Shown here piece by piece: positions 40,251 to 51,377 of a DNA stretch of 64,000 bases. The stretch covers positions 512,163 to 576,162 of the forward strand of contig BJOX01000060.1 of assembly GCA_009731375.1 (NCBI GenBank), read 5' to 3'. Source of the stretch: Paulinella micropora (lineage: Eukaryota; Cercozoa; Imbricatea; Euglyphida). The notes under the pieces were generated by a model. The model was given only the letters and a program-made list of their open reading frames with translations. It was not told where the DNA came from and did no database searches. Made by a program: the position numbers and the translations under genes. How positions within the stretch are numbered: the first letter of the stretch is position 1; every line of letters starts with the position of its first letter.

Positions 40251-40576
40251 ATTCTTCTTCTTCTTCTAAGAATCTTCTTCTTCTTCTTCTTCTTCTTCTT
40301 CTTCTTCTTCTTCTTCTTCTTCTTCTTCTTCTTCTTCTTCTTCTTCTTCTTCTTCTTCTTCTTCTTCTTCTTCTTCTACCTCTTCTTCTTCTTCTTCTTC
40401 TTCTTCTTCTTCTTCTTCTTCTTCTTCTTCTTCTTCGTCGTCGTCGTCGTCTTCTTCTTCTTCTTCTTCTTCTTCTTCATCTTCTTCTTCGTCTTCTTCG
40501 TCTTCTTCTCCTTCTCCTTCTTCTTCTTCTTCTTCTTCTTCTTCTTCTTCTTCTTCTTCTTCTTCTTCTTCTTCTT
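40251..40576. repeat. (TTC)n microsatellite, about 325 bp
   Basis: ttc units with rare tac, tcg, tca and tcc changes. GAA/TTC arrays of this length are prone to triplex formation. Confidence 0.95.
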
Positions 40577-40980
40577 TTGTAAAATATTCAATTGCAAGGA
40601 ACGGCCACTAGAGGTGGCAACCTTTAAATGCGCTCACCGGTCACATCCCTTTTCGCTGTTGCAGGATCTGCTGCTTAGGCTTTTTGTCACGTGTGTTTAG
40701 ACTGCCGACGACAAGTTGGACTTAGTGATCACTGGCAAATAAATTCAATGTCCTTCGTTCTCTGGGGGCAACGGTCATGCTTGGAGGTCTCAGTGTGGGT
40801 CTCGCGGACGAGATGTGTGATGACCTCTGCATGGAGAGGCTTCGCCCACTGCAGGTACAACAGACTCGCCATGCTAGTCTACCTATGTCCAATCCTGTCT
40901 ATGATACTTAACAAGACGCAGAAGACGCGACGAGAATCGGAAGAGCAGGAAGGAAAAGATGATGATCCCAAGATATAGCT
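40577..40980 (+). other. Spacer with a weak frame
   Basis: A frame at 40691-40978 with VSRTRCVMTSAWRG and YNRLAMLVYLCPILS is coding-like only in part. The sequence caacggccactagaggtggca resembles a repeat edge. Nothing recognised. Confidence 0.2.
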
Positions 40981-41310
40981 AGACAGAGATACACCACACA
41001 CACACACACACACTGATGTAAAAAAGAAATAACAAGTATACATAATAAAACACAGATGATACGTGCTTAAGAAAAAAATCCAAATTGACATGTACACTAG
41101 CTATAACACTTGCTCAGATCTAGAGCCAGAATGCAAGCAGGTGCATACATACGGATACTGAGTCTCAGTGCGAGGACTTCAACGCGTCTAGAATAATATT
41201 TATATAATTAGTTCTAGATAAAAAATACTTACTTTTCTTTCCAGAACTAAATTTATAAATATTATTCTATTCTTCATATCGCTGCCATCTGTATTAATAT
41301 TTAGGATTCC

Positions 41311-42060
41311 TTGCAGCAGTCGAGTCCAAACGGCACCGGTCTACTGGGTGGCGACCGCGCGAGCCGTTGGTCGTACAGCAATCCGGTGCCCACAGCCTGC
41401 TTGACTGAGTGTCGTTGTGCCGACGTATCATGGTCGTGGGGTGAGGCGAGTCCAGCCATTCCAGAGAAAGTTCCATTTAAAAGCTTCGGGACCAAGGATG
41501 ACGAGAGCCTTTCCTTCGCAATCCTTGATGGCATTCTAGGCAGCGACGAGGATATTGCATCCATCTTGCGAGAGCTGGAGAATAATCAAGGAGTGCTCGA
41601 TGGCGAAAAGTCCATGTGGCCCATTCGCGCTTTGAAGGATTAGGAAGTGATCAACGGCGCGGGAGATGAAGCAGGAATCGGGTCTTACGCACATGTCCCA
41701 GTGACTACTGCTCGTCTCATTCGGAGTCTTGTCTACCCGCATTGCAAGCCACAACCCCACGTTTTGAACGCGTCAGATGAAAAGCTGGTCTTGTACAAAG
41801 GGCATCTTTTGGTTGGGAACTAAATGCTGCCCCTGCACAGCGACAAAATACTTGAAAGAAGTCCCGGGAAAGCCGCTAGGGTACAAGCCGAAACAAATTG
41901 GTCTCTTTTTCATCTGGCACGGGAACTTTCGTCGTTTACGACAAATGGACCAGCACAACCCACTACGTGGAAATCAAGCCCAACCGCTTCGTGACCATGA
42001 ATAATCTGCGCTTTATTCACGGAGTAATTCCTGGTCAGTTGTCAGTGTCTTCACACAAGT
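41311..42060 (+). pseudogene. Unrecognised broken gene
   Basis: The first frame (41311-41643) has ENNQGVLDGEKSMWPIRALKD at its end. After stops and frame changes, frames with GYKPKQIGLFFIWHGNF (about 41880) and YDKWTSTTHYVEIKP (about 41935-41985) follow. The three pieces look like parts of one protein of about 240 aa or a small transposase-type gene. I considered piggyBac but see no catalytic Asp motifs. Confidence 0.3.
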
Positions 42061-42692
42061 AGGCAGCACCTGAGAATCGTGAAAGATGTGGCTTTCGATT
42101 TCCTCGATCATTTCGCAGTTTTGATTCACTCATAACATTGCTTGCGGCTTGCTTATTCATCATTTCCTCTCTTCCATGCCTGGACAGGTTACCATTTGAT
42201 CCTTTCAGCTCTTGCGAATACTGAATGCATGACTGGCTGATTGGTGTGCAGACCAAAATGACCGGCGACGATCTCGCTTGGGGCCCTTTTCCTTGAGTGT
42301 TGAAATAGAGCAGGGTGGGTTCTTTACATGTACATCCATGACTGATTTTGTGAGACGTGCACACAAGTATTTTTTGAAATTTGAATTTCGCCTGCAGCCT
42401 TGCGCCCGTCGTTGAACTGCTTTGTTTCTTGTTATAGTTTTTTTGCGTCCCAATGATTCACTTCATACATATCAAAAGTATTTGCCTACTCTCTATGTAT
42501 ACATAAATTTTCTCTATACAAAAAATATATATCTGTTTCTCTCTGCCTTATCGTGTTTTTTGTTCTTGTCTTGCTTTCTCTGCTCTTAAATATCACATAA
42601 GAAAAAATCATTCCGAGAATTACAATTGGTAAATTTCACTGCGATTTCGATCATCAAAATTTTTCAGCACAGGGTTGTCTTCTTGTCTATTT

Positions 42693-42728
<36 letters not shown>

Positions 42729-42790
42729 AAACCCAAACACACACTCTTTCTTTCTTTTGATCCCTCTTTCTCGTGCTTCAGGAGAAACTG
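42061..42790. other. Spacer, (TC)n microsatellite, no gene
   Basis: AT-rich with ct repeats at 42690-42726. No coding frame worth calling. Confidence 0.5.
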
Positions 42791-42791
42791 A

Positions 42792-43331
42792 TTGGGAAAT
42801 TTTTGTGAATCTTCATCTTGGGATCCAACGCCGCCGGTGTTTGTTTTTCCGGTTGATCTGTCTGCGACCAGCTCGGTTTCTGTGAGCGCCACCCAGTCCC
42901 CCACCGCCTCGATCTCTGCGTCAGCTATCGCGACCTCCTCAAAGAAGGGGAAAGGCTCCAATCAAGGCAAGAAGGGCAAAGCGAACACGGAGCACAAAGG
43001 CGGCAAGAAAGGCAAGAACGGCAAAGAGAAGGCGAACAAGGGGAAAGGTGAAGGTGAAAAGAAAGCAGTCTTACAGGCTCAGGGAGTTGGCACCGACTTC
43101 ACGGTTGCTGAGCCTCAGAATTTCAGAGCTTCGAAATTCCACACTCCTCTTTGGCTATGGGGTCGTGCAACTATCTTGTTGATGGTCTGCTTGTATTTTG
43201 TGATCATGATATGGAGAATTTGCAAAATTCGGTGCGTTGCTTCCACTAGTCCAAATTTATCACAGCTTATTCGCAGTGAAGTTAAGCACCCTCGCGTCCC
43301 TGACTACTCCCTTCTGGAGCGTCAGCCATAA
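42792..43331 (+). CDS. Putative single-pass membrane protein with Ser/Thr-rich and Lys/Gly-rich parts
   Basis: An intact 179-codon frame. After a short N-terminus there is a Ser/Thr/Ala-rich stretch (about residues 25-50), a Lys/Gly/Asn-rich repetitive stretch (about 50-95, GKK/GKN/KGE units), a transmembrane segment ATILLMVCLYFVIMIW (about 127-143), and a short tail with CKIRC just after the membrane. The layout resembles a small type I or tail-anchored protein. The start may lie further upstream across an intron. No family recognised. Confidence 0.4.
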   Translation: MGNFCESSSWDPTPPVFVFPVDLSATSSVSVSATQSPTASISASAIATSSKKGKGSNQGKKGKANTEHKGGKKGKNGKEKANKGKGEGEKKAVLQAQGVGTDFTVAEPQNFRASKFHTPLWLWGRATILLMVCLYFVIMIWRICKIRCVASTSPNLSQLIRSEVKHPRVPDYSLLERQP

Positions 43332-43334
43332 AGA

Positions 43335-45240
43335 TGAGAGAAGATAGCAGAGTACAGGGAGAAGTGTGGGAGGTCATGATCAAAATAGAAAAACGTGAAA
43401 AGCAGAGGTCGAGAGAGGGTGCGAACAGGAGAAGGCGAAGGGTGCAAAAGAAATAATAAGCTTAAGGGGAAGGAAGAAAGGGGAGAGGGGAAGAAGGAAA
43501 CAATGGACAATGGCCTCCGCAATGCTTCTCGTCGTGTAGGCAAACGGGGCGTCCCCCTCTTACCGGTCGTAGACTTCACAGAACGAAGAATTTAACCATG
43601 CGAACAATTCCCGCCAGTTCAACTACCGAAGCCAGTCAAAAAGATGTACTGTCGAGAAAATGACAACTCACGAAACGTCTGATATAAGTAAAAAGGGTAA
43701 TAGTAGAAAGCTGGTGCCACCAGTACCAGAACAAGTACTATAAAGGTCTGCATTAATAACTAATATTACTAAGGACGTTCAAGTTCTATTTTTTATGTTA
43801 AATTTAAGATTAAGGGTCAGATTGAGGATCAGCGTGCAAAATAAGGATTAGTTACCGTGTAAAAGTCGAATTTCAAATTTTTTGAAATGTCAATAATTTA
43901 AATCTGAATCCCGGATTTTGAAACTTAATATTTATAGTTTGTGAAAGTTAAGTCACTAGCTTGTCCTCGTGATTTTAGCGAGCTTGTATTAATATTATAA
44001 TAATATTCACTTGAACTTCAATCTTCCTTAGTTTCCTGAGTATGATCAGACTCACTTATGAGATTAATCAAATTATTCCGACCCAGTATTAATAATGTTA
44101 TCAATTCAAACATTGAAAATACTGAAATAAATATATTTATTTATGAAAAACTTAGTTAAGACAATAATAAATTCGCAATGAAGTTGGGTGACAACCCAAA
44201 CTGGTCTATATTTTCCAATGCGACGTGTAGGTATCACCCCCCGGATATATAGCCCGGGTAAAAAGTATACTTTTCCTGGTGACAGGTGCACCAGCCTGTT
44301 TTTCAATATTATTTGTCCGGATTGGACCTGATGCAATTTTACTAAGTTTCTGGTCTGTTACCGTTTTCCTTTTCAGCTTCACTGAGCTAATTCAACGAGA
44401 CATCATTCTCATTCTTGAGGACTGTGTTTGGTTGTATTACTGACTTTTTCTTGAGCTATCGTTGGGAGCAATATATTTGGAATCCACATCACTAGGGTGA
44501 TTTCTTTCTGCATGGCCACACGGGCATCCAAAACGAATTTTGCTGACCTGTCTCACACGGGGACGCCAGACAAAAACAAATACTCCAACACATAATCCTC
44601 GTAGCTCTTATACAAAAACAAACTATTGATTGACCTCAAGTAGGTGTCTCGTACCCTGTAGCCCAATCCATATCTGTGTGCTCACAAGGAGATATCAGAT
44701 ACAGACTCTCTGTCGTTCTTGCTGTTCTCACACAGAGACCAAGAAGAAGGAGGTGGACAGAAGAGTGAAGGAACACACACAAAACACAAACAAGCATAGG
44801 GACAGGAGTACAACACTCTACCCTTCTAGTTTGTGCATTTATCTGCATTATCTCACACATACGTCAGAGTATTTTTGCAAATCTCTGAGCGTTCTCAAAA
44901 GTAGGTCTGAGAACCTATCCGACCGACTGTCGACTTCTCAAGGAGAGCTTCTCTAGCTTCTCTATTACTATTTGTATGTAGGTCCTAGTGCCTCATACTG
45001 GATACAATATAGAAAAGAAGGAGGAGAAAGCAAGTTGAGTAAGGATGACAAGAAATCAGAGAAAATCTCAAGGACTACTTTTCTCAAACAAAAACAAACT
45101 TACAAACATTGTCACATAGAGGATCTCACTCTACCCTCTCTCTTAGTTTCTCTCTTCACTAGTCAATCGACGGAAGGAGGAACAGAACTCAAACGAACGA
45201 AAACATAATAGGAGCTGACACTGTCCTCCTGTTATTTACT
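43335..45240. other. AT-rich host-like DNA, no gene seen
   Basis: Purine-rich 43395-43510, then AT-rich sequence without a credible frame to about 44,600. 44,600-45,240 may be the 5' untranslated part or LTR remnant of the following retroelement, but no second LTR copy was found in the window. Confidence 0.4.
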
Positions 45241-45251
45241 AATACGACACC

Positions 45252-46266
45252 ATGTCGACAGAGACCAGCGAGGTGAGAGATTATCTGGAATCACTGACAC
45301 AAGAACAAGAAGAACAAATGCAAGATGCAGGAGGAGGATTGAATGAAGGAGGAGAAGAAGAGGAGGAAAGGAGGAGGAGGAGGAGGAGGAGGAGAGGAAG
45401 AAGACGAAGAAGGAGAAGGAGGAGGAGGAGGAGTAGAACAAAAAGAGAGCAGTGCCACTGGGGTATAAAATATACCACCTGCCTCTACAGGAGGATCCGG
45501 AGGAGGACGACAAACGATAAACTTGATTGAGGATGGGGAGGTCTCAGAGGAGGAGCAACAGGTGAAAGACCACTACGACCTCACTAAAACCGAATTTGAT
45601 CTTGTGATGGAGGCAGTGAAAGACTCATATGTCTGGATCCCTCAGGAGTTGAGACGAGTGGGGAGTCGCACCAGAAAAGATGTCTATATCCCATTGTCAG
45701 ATATTGCACAGCATCTCTGCAAACTGGCCTCCAATGGGGATGAGAGGAAGAAGGTGCAACATATCAAGTTTGGGAATTCACATGCCCACCTTGAAATACT
45801 TGATGCTATCTTTGCGGTGTACTCCCAAGCTCTGATTTGGGAACGTTCGTACGGCCCACAGGGCGAGGGTTACCTCCAATACGCACACCCAAGAGCAAGG
45901 GCTAGACTCATCGCGACTGGTCAGGACCCAGTCGATATAGCGAAATTGAAGACCAATTTCAGTCTGAAAAACATATTTGGGGTTTTCTCATATTTTTCGA
46001 CTGAATTGAAGGCTTTGGAGGCGGGGGTGAGAGAAATGGAGAAAAACCTTACGAAGGCAGGAGAAGCCCATCCTGTGATTGACGAGGTGGAGAGGAATGA
46101 CAGAATTCTGACCAAGCTCAGACTGTTGGTGGCTGCGTTGATGCACAAGAAGGCGTGGAAGAGATGGATTTCTACCAAAAATCACTCTGTCCTTAAAACA
46201 ACCGCAGCACCACCGACCGCCAATAAGGCAGAGGTTGATCAATATGTGGAGATTCCAGAAATATAA
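45252..46266 (+). CDS. Gag-like N-terminal part of the retrotransposon
   Basis: ATG 45252 (MSTETSEVRDYLESLTQEQEE) leads into a Glu/Arg-rich low-complexity stretch, then a frame at 45523-46266 with globular, helical sequence (YDLTKTEFDLVMEAVKDSYV, HAHLEILDAIFAVYSQALIW, RILTKLRLLVAALMHKKAW). Gag proteins are structural and poorly conserved, so the call rests on position. A frameshift near 45,520 separates the two parts. Confidence 0.5.
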
Positions 46267-47289
46267 CTTTGTCAGATCTGTTGCTGAGTTGACGGCCTAT
46301 ATCAGTCATGTTCAAAAACTACTGCAGCTGATAAGTGAGAAGGAGAAGGCGAAAGAGAGTGAGGAGTTCGCCAGGAAGTTGCAATTGGAGGAAGCGAAAG
46401 CAAGAGCGAGTAATGCAAGGGCACCCCCTCCGGCATATCTTGCCCCACCAGCTCCTTCCCACCAGCCCCTACATCCTCGGGCTCAACAACGGTGGTGGTC
46501 ACAAACACGGAGAAGAAGGACAGACAAAACATCATAAATGCATTCAAGGGGAAGAAAGGAGGAGTGGCTAGTCTCATGCTCTATGCCAAGACGAGTTCAG
46601 AAAAAGACTCTGACTCTTTGCTGCTAGGCAAGCTCAAAGAGATCAATGCCTGCATCAAGTCTTTTCCCTGTGATGAGACTCAAGAATATGAGGCTCTTGC
46701 TACGGTTCTTGATCAGTCTCTAATCCAAGAGGGATTGGATCTAACCATGTACAAGGCTTTGAGAAAGCAAGAGGAGAATAAGAGAAAGAGTTTGACAGGC
46801 CTAGACGCTCAGTGTGANNNNNNNNNNAACGCTCAGTGCGAACTGGCGGTGGTCACACTCATTTCATATTTTCAATCTCATGGATACCAGCATCTCTGCA
46901 CTGGTACTGTAATAGGATTTGAAATCTTTGAGACAGTGGCGATGAGTTTGAGGCGTGCTGTTAGCTTGGCGGCGACCCTTACGGAGGTAGTTTCCTCCTA
47001 TGGGCTATTCTATGGTCGCAAGCCGATCACTCTTTATTTTTTGTCGGCATTGCACTCAGTGCACCCGAGCAAACTTACGCAACTCATACAACAACGCCCA
47101 ACGTTTGGCGTAGTGAAGTCCAAGAACTTCCTCGAGACACACGTGTTCGACGCTACAGTTCGAAACGTTGCTCCGGCAGCACTGTTCCAAGAAGTTATGA
47201 GTGCATGCTCGAACTTGGACACAGTCACGGAGGCACACATGGCACAGGCAGGCGGACCTGTTGGCGCGCAAGCCACGTACACAAACTGA
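46235..47289 (+). pseudogene. Gag middle region, frameshifted and with a gap
   Basis: Frames at 46235-46537 (coiled coil, KEKAKESEEFARKLQLEEAK) and 46492-47289, with a gap at 46818-46827 flanked by the repeated word acgctcagtg. That repeat may be a collapsed or duplicated assembly join. Later sequence (GYQHLCTGTVIGFEIFETVA, SYGLFYGRKPITLYFLSAL) is globular. Confidence 0.45.
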
Positions 47290-47328
47290 GTTGTTGGATG
47301 GAAGAGACAGAGAGAGCCAGACCTCAAG

Positions 47329-47730
47329 ATGGCATGCTGGAGGTGGTTCGCGGGCTTGCCGTGTAAGGCAGAGATGGAGAACAGAGACTGCTCTTTCAAT
47401 CATGACAGGCAGAACCCAACAGCAAGGGCTGACTTTCTAAGTAAGACGGGAGGTACTGAACCGGGCCTTTACCGACTGCTTCAGAATGCCGCTAATACAG
47501 AAGGCTGGTTTGCCAATCAGTGTGATGACGGCGAGCTAAGAGAGGCGATTATTGCCTATATGAAGAAGATGGACAAGAAGCAGGAGGAGAGGGAGAGAAA
47601 AAAGAACAAACAAGCCTCTCAAAGAGGACGAGGAGGAGGAGGAGGAGGAGGACGAGGAGGAGGAGCATGGAGAGTAGCCTCGAGGTGGCAGGGAACCCCT
47701 CAGAGAGGAAGAGGAGGAGGTCGGGGATAA
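47329..47730 (+). CDS. Gag C-terminal CCCH zinc finger and RG-rich tail
   Basis: CWRWFAGLPC...C.FNH gives a Cys3His-type finger near codons 2-25. A Lys/Glu helix and an Arg/Gly-rich tail (RGRGGGGGGGRGGG) follow. This likely serves nucleic-acid binding in place of the usual CCHC knuckle. Confidence 0.5.
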   Translation: MACWRWFAGLPCKAEMENRDCSFNHDRQNPTARADFLSKTGGTEPGLYRLLQNAANTEGWFANQCDDGELREAIIAYMKKMDKKQEERERKKNKQASQRGRGGGGGGGRGGGAWRVASRWQGTPQRGRGGGRG

Positions 47731-47773
47731 TAAAAACATTAGTGAGGGGAAACAAGAGGAGAAGAAGGAGGAG

Positions 47774-48337
47774 ATGAAAGACTTAGAGACAAGACTCCAA
47801 AATTTGGAACGTAAAGTTCTTGTTCTCGCAGCCAATATACACAGGCCCGATGCTCTGTGTTATACAGAACTTTATTGTGAAACTTTGAAAAGCGTATTAA
47901 AAGTTGGTAATGATACGATGGCGAATATTAATCTTGTCGGCCGGAAGTTTTTTAATCGATTCCCGGATTGGGTGGACGGAAATATGAAAAATTCGACGGG
48001 CACTTTGAAGGGAGTGAGTAGCCGCACGGTCATCACGGGCATCATCACACTGACCTTTAAATTAAAATCCGCACGAGTATACCGCATGGACCTTTATGTC
48101 GTCTCCGGTTACCACGGATCAATATTACTGTCATATGACCGATTGGCTACGATGGGGGCTGTGATTGATTGCGCCGCACGAGTGATATACGGAGTAAAAA
48201 GAGGAGAGGAGAGCGATATTGATCCCTTTAACGCTACTGACTCTTATGAGGCTTATGAGCTGAGTCTAGCAACGGATCACAAAAAATGGCCATCGTACAT
48301 GAGGCATTTGAGGTGTACGTTCACCCCCATGTCATAA
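47774..48337 (+). CDS. Retropepsin-like protease domain
   Basis: VGNDTMANINLV (about 47908-47940) stands where D-T/S-G-A is expected, with the Gly replaced by Met. ILLSYDRLATMGAVIDCAARVI (about 48123-48185) matches the conserved second half of the aspartic protease, as in IxxxxxLxxxGxxID. A coiled-coil start (ETRLQNLERKV) precedes it. The changed active-site Gly suggests loss of function or strong divergence. Confidence 0.6.
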   Translation: MKDLETRLQNLERKVLVLAANIHRPDALCYTELYCETLKSVLKVGNDTMANINLVGRKFFNRFPDWVDGNMKNSTGTLKGVSSRTVITGIITLTFKLKSARVYRMDLYVVSGYHGSILLSYDRLATMGAVIDCAARVIYGVKRGEESDIDPFNATDSYEAYELSLATDHKKWPSYMRHLRCTFTPMS

Positions 48338-48451
48338 GACCGGATGATCACTATTATCCTGCCATATAATGAGAAGGCGATATAGGCGCAGGAAATAAGG
48401 GACCGGCTTATTGATCATCCTATACCGGTACCCTCTCGCAAGCAACAGCTA

Positions 48452-49453
48452 GTGGTGGCTTGTCGCTTGGGAACTCGTGAGCAGAGCAGTGCATACAGGC
48501 GGAAGCTCAGAGACCTCGACAAGTTGAAATTGATACCGCAAGCATTCACATGCTTCGATGGTTTCTACACCCGTAAGGCTCCTTTACAATACGCGAGGCT
48601 TATTGACATGCTGGTGGAGCTCGGCAAAGATGATGAGCCGGACACGGTCACGTATGAAAAGACGGGCCTAGATGACGTCTCGGAAGAGGACTTAGGCTTG
48701 GAGGAGGACAGAGAACCCCTCAAGCAGACTAAGAAGATGTCTGATGAAGATTTCCAAGAGGCGGCGCGGAAAATTTTAGAAGAAGGAGTAGGCACGGAGA
48801 GGGAGAAGGAGCTTTTAAAAGCCAAATTGGAGGCGAACAAGGAAATTTTCGACCCTCCGCATGCAGGTGGTATCAAGCCTGAAGACTTCACAGCGATTAT
48901 TTACAAAATACCGGGTGCGGAGCCGTCACCGGCACCACGAAGGGCGAACTTGAGTATACATGAGGCGAAGATAGCGGAGGAGCTAGCAAGACAGCTGCTC
49001 AATGAGGACTTTATTGAGAGATCGACATCTCCAATAGTCTCACAACCGAGAACAGTGCCAAAACCAGGGGAAGAATGGCGCCTGACAGTTAACTATGCTC
49101 GTGTTAACAAGGTGCTGGAGAAAGAGAGAAGTCCTCTCCCGACATTAGAAGAAGGAAGGAGAGTACTGCGGAATGCGAAATTCTATTCGGTCATTGGCCT
49201 TAAGAATGGCTTCTGGCAGATACCACTGGAGGAAAAGTCCAGATGGCTGACGGCGTTTGTGGTGGGTATGGAGATATACCAATGGAAAGTGCTTCCGATG
49301 GGCCTCAAGCAAGCCCCAGGACTTTTCCAGAAGGCGATGCAGAAGATGTTAAGCAGTCAGTACGATAATCTGACAGACGGAGGTTTTTTGAAAAGGCGGG
49401 GACAGAAAGCGGGAGAATATGCATTTTGTTATATCGATGACATTATTGTATAA
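48452..49453 (+). CDS. Reverse transcriptase, N-terminal and palm part, ending at an in-frame TAA
   Basis: Canonical blocks are visible: EEWRLTVNYARVNKVLEK (about 49072-49125), SVIGLKNGFWQIPL (about 49190-49230), LPMGLKQAPGLFQKAMQKML (about 49288-49350) and the catalytic YIDDIIV (49432-49450). About 25 residues (YDNLTDGGFLKRRGQKAGEY) separate the fourth block from YIDD, longer than in most Ty3 elements. The stop TAA at 49451-49453 is in frame with the next part, where a normal element would continue. Confidence 0.85.
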   Translation: MVACRLGTREQSSAYRRKLRDLDKLKLIPQAFTCFDGFYTRKAPLQYARLIDMLVELGKDDEPDTVTYEKTGLDDVSEEDLGLEEDREPLKQTKKMSDEDFQEAARKILEEGVGTEREKELLKAKLEANKEIFDPPHAGGIKPEDFTAIIYKIPGAEPSPAPRRANLSIHEAKIAEELARQLLNEDFIERSTSPIVSQPRTVPKPGEEWRLTVNYARVNKVLEKERSPLPTLEEGRRVLRNAKFYSVIGLKNGFWQIPLEEKSRWLTAFVVGMEIYQWKVLPMGLKQAPGLFQKAMQKMLSSQYDNLTDGGFLKRRGQKAGEYAFCYIDDIIV

Positions 49454-49462
49454 TCTAACCCA

Positions 49463-50524
49463 ATGGAAAAGCATATCAATCATTTGTCTGATATATTCAG
49501 GCGCATCGGAGCTTTTGGCCTGAAATGTAATTTGAAGAAGTGTCAACTTGCCAAGACGAGTGTGACATATTTAGGGTACGAGATCTCTCATAACCGAGTC
49601 TCGATATCTAAGGAGAAGAGGGAGGAGATTATGAATCGACCAATACCGAAGAACCGCATTGAATTGCACTCATTCCTTGCGATGGCGCAATACTATAGCC
49701 AGTTCATACCCGATTGGGGCGCACCACGGGCTAAGTTGGAGAGAATGATTGATTTTGGAGACTTTGAGAACTGGGATGAAGAGGCTTTGCAAGCGTTTCA
49801 TACGCTCAAAGATCTTATTTACAAAGACCCGAAGGATGGAGGACTGGTGTTAACGATGCCCGACTTCACGAAACAATTCGTAGTCGGTACAGATGCATCT
49901 AAGTTTGCGATTGGGGCTGTAGTACAGCAGGAAGATGAGGAGAAGAAATTACGCCCAATCATGTTTATCAGTAGAAAGTTGGGTGCGGTGGAGAGAAACT
50001 ATTGCACAAGGCAAAGAGAGGCGATGGCGGTGGTATGGGCCCTCAAGAGGCTCAGAGAGTATTTATGGGGAGGACCTCAATTTAATATTGTTAGAACTGA
50101 TCATCATAACCTGTTATGGTTGATGAATCATGAACAGACGGGACGGCTAGCGCGGTGGCAAGCGTTCTTGTCTTGTTTCGATTTTACAATGGTCCATCTA
50201 CCGGGGAAGCGAAATTTGGTCGCTGGTAGCCTCTCTAGGCTAGAGTTTAACTCAGAAGTATCGGCGTTGGTGTCCACGGTGGAGATGGAAGACTTGTCCA
50301 CTGACAAGGTGTACGTGGTCAGCCACATTGAGACGATGGGGATGGCGAGTGGAGTCCGATCGCGATATGACCGCACAGGTCTACGGTACAGTCCGCAAGG
50401 CCCGGATCACGGGATATGTTGTGAGCTACATACCCAAGAGGACGCTGAGTGGTCCTATGAGGTATATGAGAATGCGAAGGCGAACATCAGGGAGGAAGAG
50501 GAGACGCAGGAACCTTATGCGTAG
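49463..50524 (+). CDS. Reverse transcriptase thumb, RNase H
   Basis: Continues in the same frame after the TAA with HINHLSDIFRRIGAFGLKCN and KTSVTYLGYEIS (thumb). RNase H follows: FVVGTDASKFAIGAVV (first Asp near 49892), NYCTRQREAMAVVWALK (Glu near 50020) and FNIVRTDHHNLLWL (Asp near 50100). Ends near 50524; the integrase zinc-binding part follows in other frames. Confidence 0.85.
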   Translation: MEKHINHLSDIFRRIGAFGLKCNLKKCQLAKTSVTYLGYEISHNRVSISKEKREEIMNRPIPKNRIELHSFLAMAQYYSQFIPDWGAPRAKLERMIDFGDFENWDEEALQAFHTLKDLIYKDPKDGGLVLTMPDFTKQFVVGTDASKFAIGAVVQQEDEEKKLRPIMFISRKLGAVERNYCTRQREAMAVVWALKRLREYLWGGPQFNIVRTDHHNLLWLMNHEQTGRLARWQAFLSCFDFTMVHLPGKRNLVAGSLSRLEFNSEVSALVSTVEMEDLSTDKVYVVSHIETMGMASGVRSRYDRTGLRYSPQGPDHGICCELHTQEDAEWSYEVYENAKANIREEEETQEPYA

Positions 50525-50873
50525 CCTCCTCAAGAGCGGAGAAATGACTTAGACGATGTCCCTGAGAGGATCGGGGTACGGCTAGAAGATGGTACTCCAT
50601 GTAGCCTCGCCTACCGCATGGAGGCAACAACAGGCTCAAAATCCGGAGTTTAAGGAATTCATACAGCTATATCAGAACCCGGATGAGCTAAAGATGACGA
50701 AAGCGATCAAAGATCAAATGAAGGAGATGGGATGGAGAGATGGTCTACTGTGATACAAGGGCCTCCACGGTCGCTATGCGTCACAGCCGGACAAATGGAT
50801 CCTTTGGGTACCGGAGAGTCTGAGACGATTTATATTTGTCCAGCCCACAACTGCCCACTTTTGGCACATCCGG

Positions 50874-51377
50874 GTGGGTCGACAACGAACTCACATGTTC
50901 GTAGCGAGGCGATTCTGGTGGAAGAAGATGAAGGAGGAGATAGATCAGGCGGTGGATGCATGCATCCCGTGCAAGATAAACAAAACACCACTGAAGGCAA
51001 ATTTCGGCCTGATTGGCGAATTTCCTCTTCATGCGGGGATGTTTGAGTTTATACACATTGATCATGTGGGACCTTTCCCAGAATCGAAGGATGGTTTCAA
51101 ATACCTCCTTACGGCTATTGACAGAGCCGCCAATTATGTGTGGATCATCCCTGTCAAAGACGTTACCGGCAAGACGACGGCCGAGGCGCTGATCGATAGG
51201 ATCATCTCACAAATCGGAGTACCAAGAAAGATATTTTCTGATCGAGGCTCGGACTTTAATAACGAGGTCATCGACAAACTATCTAAGTATTACGGGATGA
51301 AATGGCAATACGTTACTGTCTATAACCCGCGAGCAAATGGGAAAATTGAGCGGGTACACCCCTCAAAGCATCGCTAA
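50874..51377 (+). CDS. Integrase: zinc-binding tail and catalytic core
   Basis: ACIPCK gives the CxxC of the HHCC domain; the His pair lies just upstream, partly in another frame. The core has D (IHIDHVGPF, about 51055), D (FSDRGSDF, about 51243) and E (GKIERVH, about 51349), with 35 residues between the second D and E. This is the classic D,D35E triad. The frame breaks at 51360. Confidence 0.85.
   Translation: MGRQRTHMFVARRFWWKKMKEEIDQAVDACIPCKINKTPLKANFGLIGEFPLHAGMFEFIHIDHVGPFPESKDGFKYLLTAIDRAANYVWIIPVKDVTGKTTAEALIDRIISQIGVPRKIFSDRGSDFNNEVIDKLSKYYGMKWQYVTVYNPRANGKIERVHPSKHR

Noticed and set aside
41311-42060. piggyBac transposase
   Set aside because: No catalytic Asp blocks could be recognised; kept only as an unrecognised broken gene.
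44600-45240. 5' LTR of the Ty3 element
   Set aside because: No matching copy was found near the right end and no primer-binding site was recognised.
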